Positions 31,787 through 39,881 of a stretch of DNA of 64,000 bases are shown piece by piece. This DNA comes from Stutzerimonas azotifigens (GTDB lineage Bacteria; Pseudomonadota; Gammaproteobacteria; Pseudomonadales; Pseudomonadaceae), in the NCBI RefSeq assembly GCF_013522725.1, contig NZ_JAAMRF010000006.1:1-64000 (forward strand). Direction: 5' to 3'. The translations under genes were made by a program, and so were the position numbers. Numbering within the stretch: position 1 is the stretch's first letter; each line of letters starts with the position of its first letter. The notes under the pieces are model-generated. The model did no database searches. It had not been told where the DNA came from and worked only from the letters and a program-made list of their open reading frames with translations.

Positions 31787-32514
31787 CGAAAGCCTTCTTC
31801 CGCCAGTGTCATGCGCTGAACGTCCAGCCCGGATGACTCGCGCACCAGAGCGGCCACCCGCTGGCGCAGCTGTTCGCGCTGTTCCTTGGTCTGCAGCCCG
31901 GGCGAGCCCTGGGCGATGGCGAAGGTCACGCTGCGCAGCAACAGGGGGTCGCTGGTGGCCTGCAGGGCATCGCTGTTGAGTTCGGTCAACGTCCGATTCT
32001 GCAGCAGGCTGGCATGCAGCTGGCGGCGCACGGCCTCGAATTGCGCGGGGCTCGGCTCGGGCGCGTCATGGACGATCATCCAGGCGACGATCAGCTCGGT
32101 GGCGGCGGTCGCCGCCAGATCGTCGGGGCTGTAGCCATATTCGCCGACCATCTCGCGAAACGTCGCCACCGCATCATGGCGGGAGGCGAAGCCTTCGAGC
32201 ACCTGAGCCAGCAGCGGGTCACTGTGGCGGAATGCCTGCAGCTGGACGCTCTCGGCCCAGTGGGCGACCGCTGGGTTGCGTTGAAAGCGCAGCGTCGTGT
32301 CGTGCGGTGCGGCGGCATGCAGTGTGGCCGGCTCCACGGCGCCCTCCTGGCTCAACAACCGCTGGCGGTCGGTGATGATTCGCATCGCATGGTCGGTATA
32401 GGCCGAAGGGGCGAGGACCATCGGTACCTGCGCCCAGGCCATCGATGTGGCGCAGAGCAGACCGGCGGCAACGAAGTGCAAAGCGCGTGACGAGCAGACA
32501 GCGAAGGCGTTCAT
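31783..32514 (-). CDS. Exported protein of unknown function
   Basis: A 243-residue protein with a signal peptide (residues 1-28, ending A-W-A) and an all-helical mature part. Recognisable segments are G-E-Y-G-Y-S-P-D-D-L-A-A-T-A-A-T-E-L-I-V-A-W-M (about 126-148) and Q-F-E-A-V-R-R-Q-L-H-A-S-L. The Y-S-P-x-D-L/V...A-W pattern recalls the DUF6683 group, a tentative link from memory. Its stop overlaps the start of the decayed NTR-like gene (ATGA), implying translational coupling. Periplasmic role unknown. Confidence 0.65.
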   Translation of the reverse strand: MNAFAVCSSRALHFVAAGLLCATSMAWAQVPMVLAPSAYTDHAMRIITDRQRLLSQEGAVEPATLHAAAPHDTTLRFQRNPAVAHWAESVQLQAFRHSDPLLAQVLEGFASRHDAVATFREMVGEYGYSPDDLAATAATELIVAWMIVHDAPEPSPAQFEAVRRQLHASLLQNRTLTELNSDALQATSDPLLLRSVTFAIAQGSPGLQTKEQREQLRQRVAALVRESSGLDVQRMTLAEEGFR

Positions 32515-32778
32515 GCGTGGCTCCCATGGATGAATCAGGGATACCGGACCAGTCCGGCGTCGGCCTGCCGACAGCACCAGATCAACGCCGTAAGCCGACA
32601 GGCCGGCCTAGATGCGCCGTCTCGCAAAAACGAGGCCGGGCACTGCGATCAGCGGCGCCCGGCCTGTGGAATCAGCAGACATAAGACTTATGTAGCCCAG
32701 CGTGCGGCCTTTACAACGCCCGCGTCGACAAAGCCGACAGAACGCATGCCGCCAGGGCATCGATCTCTGATGCCAGCG

Positions 32779-33969
32779 CTACGGCACGGTCGGCCGCAGC
32801 GGGCGCGCGAAGCGGTAGGTGGTCAGGCAGCAGAGCATCAATCCGGCGAAGGCCAGCAGGCCGCCGACGATGCCCACGTTCGGCAGGCCGAGGTGGGTGC
32901 TCACCAGGCTGCCCAGCAAGGCACCGCCGCCGATACCGATGTTGAAGATGCCGGAGAACAGCGCCATCGCCACGTCGGTCGCGTCGGAGGCCAACGACAG
33001 CACCTTGGACTGCAGCGCTAGACCGAAGCACATGCTGGCGATGCCCCAGACAACCGCCAGCACGCCCAATGAGGACGAATCCGTCGCCGCCGGCAGCAAC
33101 AGCAGCAGGCACAGCGACAGCACGGCGATGGCCACGATCACGAAGCCCTTCGGATAGCGGCCGCTGTAGCGGCTGAACAGGAACGAGCCGAGGATTCCCG
33201 CGCCGCCGAACAGCAACAGCAGAACGGTGGTCATGTCACCGCTGATCCCGGCGACGAGCTGGGCGAAGGGTTCGATGTAGGTATAGGCCGTGAAATGAGC
33301 GGTGATCACCAGCGCCGTCAGCACGTAGACGGCCACCAGCGCCGGACGCTTGAACAGCACCGGCAGGCTGCGCAGCGAACCGGAATTCTGGCTCGGCAGC
33401 AACGGCAGCGCCTTCATCAGGCAGAGCATGGTGACCCCGGCGATGACCGCGATCGCCAGGAAGGTGGTTCGCCAGCCCAGCAGCTCGCCCACGACCCGGC
33501 CCAGCGGGATGCCGAGCACCATGGCCAGTGCGCTACCGGTCGCCAGCAGACCGAGCGCCTGAGCCTGCTTGCCTTCGGGCGCGACCCGAACGGCCAGCGA
33601 TGCGGTGATCGACCAGAACACCGCATGGGCCAGCGCGATGCCGACGCGGCTGACCATCAGCATGGCGAAACTCGACGCCAGGCTGGAAACGACATGGCTG
33701 GCGATGAACACCAGGAACACGAAGGTGAGCAGCTTGCGCCGCTCGATGTTGCGGGTGAGCAGCATCATCGGCAGCGACATCAGCGCCACCACCCAGGCGT
33801 AGATCGTCAGCATCAGCCCGACGTGGGCCGTGGGCATCTCGAAGCTGCGGCCGATGTCCGACAGCAGCGCCACCGGCACGAATTCGGTGGTATTGAAAAT
33901 GAAGGCGCCAAGGGCCAGTGCGATCACACTGATCCAGCGTCCGGCGGTGGTGTCCGCAACTGTGGTCAT
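32779..33969 (-). CDS. sotB: MFS sugar efflux transporter SotB-like
   Basis: A 396-residue, 12-segment major-facilitator protein, the same length as E. coli SotB (YdeA), which exports arabinose and IPTG. The family start is [19 protein letters not shown] (about residues 21-39). The loop 2-3 region [13 protein letters not shown] is at about 69-81 and [18 protein letters not shown] at about 115-132. The start at 33969 fits the family; a longer frame adds an unrelated leader. It stands alone. Substrate is inferred from family and may include drugs. Confidence 0.8.
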   Translation of the reverse strand: MTTVADTTAGRWISVIALALGAFIFNTTEFVPVALLSDIGRSFEMPTAHVGLMLTIYAWVVALMSLPMMLLTRNIERRKLLTFVFLVFIASHVVSSLASSFAMLMVSRVGIALAHAVFWSITASLAVRVAPEGKQAQALGLLATGSALAMVLGIPLGRVVGELLGWRTTFLAIAVIAGVTMLCLMKALPLLPSQNSGSLRSLPVLFKRPALVAVYVLTALVITAHFTAYTYIEPFAQLVAGISGDMTTVLLLLFGGAGILGSFLFSRYSGRYPKGFVIVAIAVLSLCLLLLLPAATDSSSLGVLAVVWGIASMCFGLALQSKVLSLASDATDVAMALFSGIFNIGIGGGALLGSLVSTHLGLPNVGIVGGLLAFAGLMLCCLTTYRFARPLRPTVP

Positions 33970-34409
33970 CGAGCGAGTCTGAAGGTAGAGCCTGTTCCAA
34001 TGGCGAGGCCGCGCTCCCGTGAGACACGGGACGCCGAAAGGAACAGCGAAGAAGAAACCCATCCGTTTCCATGCGCGGCAGACACCGCGTCCGGCCGTTG
34101 GCGGGCTGGAGACGGCGAATACGATGGAGATGGGAGAGCGACCTGAGCGGCGCGGATTCTACGCCTCCACCCAGACCCTTCACAATCGCGTCCCGGACGC
34201 CTGGGCGAACCGACGACGAGTGGTGTGGGCGGCCTTCAGCACAGTGGAGCGCCGGACTTGCTCGAACCAGAACGGGTGCCGTTACGCTCGCGATCGGAAT
34301 GCCGTCTGGACTCAAAGCTCGCGGTCAAGCCCGCTAGCGTTTCAAAGTGCCGCAACCGCGACCAGGGACCAGCTCCCCACACGGACCTTACAACTCCAAG
34401 GGCGAACGC
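33970..34409. other. Gene-free stretch between sotB and DUF72 gene
   Basis: 440 bp upstream of sotB and downstream of the DUF72 gene. Frames here lack ribosome sites and protein-like composition, and I see no repeat or RNA gene. It presumably carries the sotB promoter near 33970-34100. Confidence 0.4.
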
Positions 34410-35156
34410 TCACCCTGCCCCACCGGACAAGTCCTGCATGAGCAGCGCATCGGCCACCGCCGCGCCGCTGGCGGTGTTGTCGAAGATGCACCAGACCTGC
34501 GCGCCCGCCTCGCGCTCGGCCAGCAGTTGCCTGGCCAACGGCCGCAACCGCTCGGAGCCGTATGCCGAGTAGTACAGGCGTGGCGAGCCATGCAAACGGT
34601 AATAGCGCAGCTGTGGCCAGCCCGCAGGCTGCAACGGCTCGCCGAGGGGCGACGGATCGGCCGCGACCCGACCGATGCGCAGGTCGTGCAGCAAGGGTTC
34701 GGCCTGCAGCCAGCTGGCATGGCGCGGTTCCAGCGCGACGTCGCCCTCGAAGCGGGTCCGCAGGGCAGCGAAAAATCGCTCGGCCACCGGCGCGTCATAG
34801 GTCAGCGAAGGCGGCAGCTGCACCAGCAGGCAGCCGAGCCGGTCACCCAGCGCCGTGCACTGCTCGAGAAAGGCCTCGAGCATGGCGTCGCAGTCTCCCA
34901 GGCGCTGCTCGTGGGTGATCTGCTTGGGCACCTTGACCGAGAAGCGGAACCCCGGCGGCACGCTTTGCGCCCACCTGGCGTAGGTGGCCGGCCGATGCGG
35001 CCGGTAGAAGGAGGTGTTGATTTCGCAGGCCGGCAGGCGCCCGGCGTAACGCTCGAGGTGCGTGCCTTCGGCGGGGAAAGCCGGCCACTGCTCGCGAGGC
35101 AGGCTCCAGCCGGCACAACCGAGCCACAGCGGGGAGTCCTGGGCCGACGCCGCCAT
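34410..35156 (-). CDS. DUF72 family TIM-barrel protein
   Basis: A 248-residue cytoplasmic protein. DUF72 marks are W-L-G-C-A-G-W-S-L-P (about residues 10-19), E-I-N-T-S-F-Y-R-P-H (about 45-54), P-P-G-F-R-F-S-V-K-V-P-K-Q-I-T-H (about 66-81), L-V-Q-L-P-P-S-L (about 110-117), and the late Y-Y-R-L-H-G-S-P-R-L-Y-Y and I-F-D-N-T motifs. The family (YecE-like) has no established biochemical role. The start follows the upstream membrane-protein stop by 5 bp, so the two genes form an operon. Confidence 0.88.
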   Translation of the reverse strand: MAASAQDSPLWLGCAGWSLPREQWPAFPAEGTHLERYAGRLPACEINTSFYRPHRPATYARWAQSVPPGFRFSVKVPKQITHEQRLGDCDAMLEAFLEQCTALGDRLGCLLVQLPPSLTYDAPVAERFFAALRTRFEGDVALEPRHASWLQAEPLLHDLRIGRVAADPSPLGEPLQPAGWPQLRYYRLHGSPRLYYSAYGSERLRPLARQLLAEREAGAQVWCIFDNTASGAAVADALLMQDLSGGAG

Positions 35157-35161
35157 GTCCG

Positions 35162-35938
35162 TCACTCGCGCCGGGGCCGTTCCTGCCCGGTCGCCAGCTT
35201 GTCGCCGACATCGGTGACCGCCGCGTTGATCGCCGACACCGGCACCGCCATCACCGTGCCCCGGGCGTAGAGCGCGCAGAACAGCGTCGAGCACTGGATC
35301 AGTCGATACTCGGACACCGCACCAACCATGTCCGCCACCTGAACCGCCGGCGCACGGCTGAACTCGCCCTGCAGGTCCCGCGCCGCCTGGTCGGCACCGA
35401 TTTTCACGAAGGGCACGACGTTCAGCAGGATGATCAGCGCCACCATCAGCAACAGCGCGAACAACGCATAACCCGGCAGGAACAGATAGAGCGCACTTCG
35501 CACCAGCTCGCGCCACCAGCTCGTGGGCGCATCGCCGGCCTGGGCACGCCGCGACCGCTCCAGCGCCGGGCGATAGCGGCGGATGAGGTAGTTGAAGGTC
35601 CCGAACAGCAGCACCGCCAGCACGAACAGCGCCAGCACCAGGCCAATGTTGGCCGCCAGCAGCGCGGTCAGCCCGGTTAACCCGGCCGTCGCCGCCTGCG
35701 CCCAGGCCATCACTGCGGTCATGAGGGTCGCGGCGGTATCCAGCGGGAACATCGAAGGCTCGAGATCGAAATACCCCAGGTAGCCCTCGTGGTACGCCTT
35801 GCCGTGCAGGTAGAGAAAAGGCGTCGCCACCGCCAGCAACAGGGGAATCAATACCGCCACGCCGAGGGCGCGGCGGGGCCGAGCCAGCGGAGGTTGGCTC
35901 TGCGGCGGTAACGTGGCGTGGGTCGAGTCATCGGTCAT
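35162..35938 (-). CDS. Multi-pass membrane protein of unknown function
   Basis: A 258-residue inner-membrane protein with four likely transmembrane segments at about residues 27-46, 68-90, 92-115 and 152-177. A polar C-terminal domain (about 180-258) contains a cysteine pair in I-Q-C-S-T-L-F-C-A-L. I start at the ATG at 35938 because AAGGTG lies before it; a GTG at 35947 is the alternative. It is first in an operon with the DUF72 gene and diverges from the sulfation-type cluster. No family recognised. Confidence 0.7.
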   Translation of the reverse strand: MTDDSTHATLPPQSQPPLARPRRALGVAVLIPLLLAVATPFLYLHGKAYHEGYLGYFDLEPSMFPLDTAATLMTAVMAWAQAATAGLTGLTALLAANIGLVLALFVLAVLLFGTFNYLIRRYRPALERSRRAQAGDAPTSWWRELVRSALYLFLPGYALFALLLMVALIILLNVVPFVKIGADQAARDLQGEFSRAPAVQVADMVGAVSEYRLIQCSTLFCALYARGTVMAVPVSAINAAVTDVGDKLATGQERPRRE

Positions 35939-36212
35939 GTACGGCACCTTGCAATAACAGGATGCGCGCCCGCGATCGCAGGCGCGCCTGTGAGGCAGAC
36001 AAACCGCGACGCCGTATGTTCAGCGTCTCGTGGGCGCTGGCGCACCACAGCGTTTCCTGGTCGGGCAGCATCTTGTTACCGATTGCCGTTCGCAGGCCGC
36101 CCCCTAAGCGAACGCGACGGCATTACGGCAGTCCCAAGGCAGGTTCGGGCTGAGCGCCAGCCCTCACGCCGCGCATGCGCGGCGCTGTCTTGCACCCACT
36201 GCAGGAGGTCGG

Positions 36213-37553
36213 ATGGATCGATCGGATCGAATCGGATTTACCCTTTTCTTCGCGGCCATCGTATTCATCGCCTTCGTGGCCGGTGCGTTCGTGGTGCTCG
36301 CCAAGACCTTCCCCTACACCTATTTCAACGACGCCTACAAAGCCGGGCATGCGCTGCTCAGCCAGCTGTCAGCCACCGACCTGCATACCGAGACCCACCT
36401 GTGGCGCGAGGCGCGACGCGACGACCGCGGCGTGACCCTCAACGAGCCGGGCCAGACCTACGAGGGCGTGACGCTCTACACCTCAGGTGACGGCAGCTAC
36501 GCCCAGCTGATCGACATGCAGGGCGAGGTGGTGCACCGCTGGGAGCTGCCCTACGACCATATCTGGGACAAGAGCCCCAGTGGCCGGGCGCCGCGCGACG
36601 CCGATCGCATCTACTGGGACAAGGCGCGATTGATGCCCAATGGCGACCTGCTGGTGGTAATCACCGCCGACAACGACACACCCTGGGGCTACGGGCTGAT
36701 CCGCATCGACCGCGACTCGAAGCTGCTCTGGGCCTACCACGGGCCGACCCACCACGACCTGCACCTGACGCCCGACGGCCGGGTCGTGACCCTCACCCAC
36801 GACCTCAGCGAGGACGACATTCCCGGTCTGCAGGGGCTGGAGCGGCCGTGGCTGGACGACTTCCTGGTGGTGCTCGACGGCCAGACCGGCGAGGAGCTGA
36901 GCAAGGTATCGCTGGCCCGGGCCTTCCTCGACTCGCCGTACGCCGAGCCGGTCTACCAGACGCCGGCCTACGCGGGTTCCGACCCGCTGCACGCCAACAG
37001 CGTGCAGTACCTGGACGAGACCCTCACCGCTGCCTTCGCTCCGGCACAGGGGCGCCCGGGCCAGGTGCTGATTTCCTTTCGCAACATCGGCACCGTGGCC
37101 CTGGTCGATCCCGAAACCGGCGAGATGACTTGGGCGACCCGCGGCCCGTGGATCGTGCAGCACGATGCCCGGGCGCTGCCCAACGGCAACTTCACGCTGT
37201 TCGACAACGCCGCCAATTATCAGGTCGGCAACGCCGCGCGGGTGCTGGAAGTGAACCCTGGCACCCATGCCATTGTCTGGAGCTACGCGGGAAACGATGA
37301 ACAGCCGTTCGACAGCTATGTGCGTAGCTCGGCCCAGACCCTGCCCAACGGCAACCGCCTGATCAATGAATCCGATGGCGGTCGGCTCTTCGAAGTGACG
37401 CCCGCAGGCGAGATCGCCTGGGAGTTCATCAACCCGATCCGCGGTGGAGACCGGGACCGATACATTCCGATCGTCTCGTCAGGACAACGCTTCTCTGTTG
37501 GAGAATTCGACAAGGACTTCCGCGCCGTTATCGACAATCCTCAACAAAGGTGA
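36213..37553 (+). CDS. Membrane-anchored arylsulfotransferase-like (ASST) protein
   Basis: A 446-residue protein with an uncleaved N-terminal anchor (about residues 9-32) and a large periplasmic propeller. Propeller repeats include L-I-D-M-Q-G-E-V-V-H-R-W-E-L-P-Y-D-H (about 98-115), A-R-L-M-P-N-G-D-L-L-V, L-L-W-A-Y-H-G-P-T-H-H-D-L-H-L-T-P-D-G (about 171-189) and H-D-A-R-A-L-P-N-G-N-F-T-L-F-D-N (about 316-331). The H-H-D and H-D-A histidines fit the active-site set of PAPS-independent arylsulfotransferases (Arylsulfotran_2 branch). These move sulfate between phenolic compounds. AGGAGG precedes the ATG. It heads a five-gene cluster with a sulfotransferase and an APS kinase fusion. Confidence 0.75.
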   Translation: MDRSDRIGFTLFFAAIVFIAFVAGAFVVLAKTFPYTYFNDAYKAGHALLSQLSATDLHTETHLWREARRDDRGVTLNEPGQTYEGVTLYTSGDGSYAQLIDMQGEVVHRWELPYDHIWDKSPSGRAPRDADRIYWDKARLMPNGDLLVVITADNDTPWGYGLIRIDRDSKLLWAYHGPTHHDLHLTPDGRVVTLTHDLSEDDIPGLQGLERPWLDDFLVVLDGQTGEELSKVSLARAFLDSPYAEPVYQTPAYAGSDPLHANSVQYLDETLTAAFAPAQGRPGQVLISFRNIGTVALVDPETGEMTWATRGPWIVQHDARALPNGNFTLFDNAANYQVGNAARVLEVNPGTHAIVWSYAGNDEQPFDSYVRSSAQTLPNGNRLINESDGGRLFEVTPAGEIAWEFINPIRGGDRDRYIPIVSSGQRFSVGEFDKDFRAVIDNPQQR

Positions 37554-37558
37554 ATGTC

Positions 37559-37909
37559 ATGACCGCTGACACCAAGCGATTCCCCAAGGCCCTGCTCGCC
37601 GGGCTCCTTCTCACCACCCTACCCCTCGCTGCCCACGCCTACGTCGGCCCCGGTGCCGGATTGGGATTGCTCGCCGCGCTCTGGGGGCTGCTCGCCGCCG
37701 TCGGTGTGGCGGTGATCTACATCGTGATGTGGCCGATCCGTCGCATGCGTCGGCGGCGCAAGGCCGAACAGGTCGCAACCGCCAGTTCCACGTCGCCGGT
37801 TACCGAAACACCGGTGGTCCAGGCACGCCAGGCCGAGCCGAGCGAAGCCCCTGTGCACGCAACGCCCGTCGAGGAGAAAACCACCGGCACCCACGGCACC
37901 CGCCTCTGA
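37559..37909 (+). CDS. Small membrane protein with Y-V-G-P-G-A-G motif
   Basis: A 116-residue protein. The signal-like N-terminus (about residues 8-27) ends A-H-A, then the motif Y-V-G-P-G-A-G-L-G-L-L, a transmembrane helix at about 37-60, a basic cluster R-R-M-R-R-R-R-K, and a long polar, probably disordered tail. Proteins with a Y-(I/V)-G-P-G-A-G start are known next to sulfotransferase, phosphodiesterase and polysaccharide genes, from memory; role unknown. The start at 37559 comes 5 bp after the upstream stop, and AAAGGTGA serves as ribosome site, so translation is coupled. Confidence 0.7.
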   Translation: MTADTKRFPKALLAGLLLTTLPLAAHAYVGPGAGLGLLAALWGLLAAVGVAVIYIVMWPIRRMRRRRKAEQVATASSTSPVTETPVVQARQAEPSEAPVHATPVEEKTTGTHGTRL

Positions 37910-37990
37910 TGCCCGGTGCCGGCATGTCGGTCCTTGACCGTCACGCCGGCTGAACCCTCTGTCGATCACGGCCCGAAACCCGAGGGACCT

Positions 37991-38707
37991 ATGGGACTAC
38001 TGAACCTTCCCGCGCCATTGTTCGCCGCCATCGACGACGCCATGGCCACGGCCCTGCCCGATACCGCACGGTTGCTCCTCTGGGCAGCGATCGGTGGGGC
38101 CGGCACGCTGCTGCTGTATCGGGTGATATCCCCCCAGGCTTCGATTGGCCGCGCCAAGCGCGAGGCACGCGAAGCACGCCAGCGGCTGAACAACTTCGAT
38201 GGCGAGATGAGCGAAGCCGGCCCGCTGATCCGCGCCCAGTTTGGCGCCGCGTTCCGCCATCTGGGGCTCGTCACCCTGCCGACCCTGATCTCGATGCTGC
38301 CGCTGCTGGCATTGCTCAGCTGGCTGGACCAAGCCTATAGCCACGACTATCCGCAACCCGACGAGGCACCGGCGATGAACGTCGCGCCGGAGCCGTTCTA
38401 TGCCGAGTGGTTCGGCGACGGCGAGATTCCCATCGTGCGGATCAACCTGCCCGACAGCGACTGGCTGGACATCGAGCTCACCGCGCCGATCACCGTGATC
38501 GAACAGCGCCACTGGTGGAACTGGCTGCTCGGCAACCCGCTCGGCTACCTGCCGGACGACAACGCCGTGCAGCGCGTCGAGATCGGTCTGCCCGAGCGTT
38601 CCTACCTGCCGTTCGGCCCCTCCTGGATGCGCACATGGCTGGCGCTGTTGCTGCCCGGCATGATGCTCGCCTCCTTGCTCACCTACCGTTGGGCACGCAT
38701 CGAATGA
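37991..38707 (+). CDS. Three-TM membrane protein with Oxa1/DUF106-like topology
   Basis: A 238-residue protein. TM1 is at about residues 27-46, ending Y-R-V-I-S-P. A positively charged helical hairpin follows at about 48-90 (SIGRAKREAREARQRLNNFD and on). TM2 is at about 94-116 (T-L-P-T-L-I-S-M-L-P-L-L-A-L-L-S-W-L). A polar, tryptophan-containing segment at about 117-212 is presumably periplasmic. TM3 is at about 213-234. This order matches the DUF106/EMC3/TMCO1 branch of the Oxa1 superfamily, but a large insert sits between TM2 and TM3. The family link is my inference. GAGGGACCT precedes the ATG; its stop overlaps the sulfotransferase start. Confidence 0.65.
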   Translation: MGLLNLPAPLFAAIDDAMATALPDTARLLLWAAIGGAGTLLLYRVISPQASIGRAKREAREARQRLNNFDGEMSEAGPLIRAQFGAAFRHLGLVTLPTLISMLPLLALLSWLDQAYSHDYPQPDEAPAMNVAPEPFYAEWFGDGEIPIVRINLPDSDWLDIELTAPITVIEQRHWWNWLLGNPLGYLPDDNAVQRVEIGLPERSYLPFGPSWMRTWLALLLPGMMLASLLTYRWARIE

Positions 38708-39858
38708 CCGAGCAGAACCCCAAGAACGAAACAGCCGATCCGGCGTTCGACGTACCGACCTGGATGCACCTGCTCAGTGGCTGGATCCATCGCTACCCGC
38801 AGACCTGGATCCGTTTCGGCAATCTGGAAAGCCGCCTGCTCGAAGACACCCTGGTCGACATCCGCATCGATCGGCCGATCTATGTCGCAGGCCTCGCCCG
38901 CTCTGGCACCACCATCCTGCTCGAACAGCTGGCCAGCCATCCCAGCGTGGCCAGCCACCGCTATGCGGACTTCCCGCCGGTGTTCACGCCCTACTGGTGG
39001 AATCGCTGGCTGTCGCTGGTGCCGCAAAAGAAGGAAGCGGCCAAGGAGCGCGCCCACAAGGACGGTATCGCCATCACCTCGCAAAGCCCCGAGGCCTTCG
39101 AGGAGATGATCTGGATGGGCTTTTTCCCCGACGCCCACGACCCGGCCCGCAGCTCGGTGCTCGGGCGCGACGAAAGCCATCCGCTGTTCGAGCGCTTCTA
39201 CGATGATCACCTGCGCAAGCTGCTGGCCATCCGCAAGCGCCAGCGCTACCTGGCCAAGGGCAACTACAACCTCGCCCGGCTGGGTTACCTGCACAAGCTC
39301 TACCCCCAGGCGCGTTTCATCCTGGCGATACGCGATCCGGTCTGGCACATCGCTTCGCTGATCAAGCAGCAGGCGCTCTTCGCCACCGGCGAAACACAGG
39401 AACCCCGGGCGCTGGAACACATGCGCCGGGTCGGCCACTACGAGTTCGGCCTGGACCGACGGCCGATGAACCTCGGCAACCCGGCCAGCACCGAGCGAAT
39501 CCAGCAGCTCTGGCGCGACGGCCAGGAAGTCGAAGGCTGGGCCCACTACTGGGCCGACGTCTACCGCCACCTGGCCGACACCCTCGAGGCGGATCCCGCA
39601 CTGCGCGAGGCGTGTCAGGTGGTGCGCTACGAAGACCTGTGCGGGGCGCCGCGCGACACCCTCGAACGGGTGCTGGCCCACAGCGAGCTGGCCTTTCCCG
39701 CCGAAACGATCGAACAGGCCGCGGCAGGACTGCATGCGCCGACCTACTACCAGCCGACATTCACCGCCGAGGAACGGGCGACGATCCAGACCATCACCGG
39801 CCCGGTCGCGGCGCGATTCGGCTACGGCCAGACCGACAGGGTGCAACAGGTCGGCTGA
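38704..39858 (+). CDS. PAPS-dependent sulfotransferase family protein
   Basis: A 384-residue cytoplasmic enzyme. The 5'-phosphosulfate-binding loop is LARSGTTILLEQLASHPSV (about residues 65-83). The 3'-phosphate region is F-I-L-A-I-R-D-P-V-W-H-I-A-S-L (about 205-219), with the conserved arginine and serine. A Y-E-D-L-C motif is at about 314-318. It would transfer sulfate from PAPS to an acceptor hydroxyl or amine; the acceptor is unknown. ATGA overlap with the upstream membrane-protein gene, and the APS-kinase fusion gene follows after 23 bp, so donor synthesis and transfer are encoded together. Confidence 0.85.
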   Translation: MTEQNPKNETADPAFDVPTWMHLLSGWIHRYPQTWIRFGNLESRLLEDTLVDIRIDRPIYVAGLARSGTTILLEQLASHPSVASHRYADFPPVFTPYWWNRWLSLVPQKKEAAKERAHKDGIAITSQSPEAFEEMIWMGFFPDAHDPARSSVLGRDESHPLFERFYDDHLRKLLAIRKRQRYLAKGNYNLARLGYLHKLYPQARFILAIRDPVWHIASLIKQQALFATGETQEPRALEHMRRVGHYEFGLDRRPMNLGNPASTERIQQLWRDGQEVEGWAHYWADVYRHLADTLEADPALREACQVVRYEDLCGAPRDTLERVLAHSELAFPAETIEQAAAGLHAPTYYQPTFTAEERATIQTITGPVAARFGYGQTDRVQQVG

Positions 39859-39881
39859 CAGCACTGCGCGGGGGAATCCCA

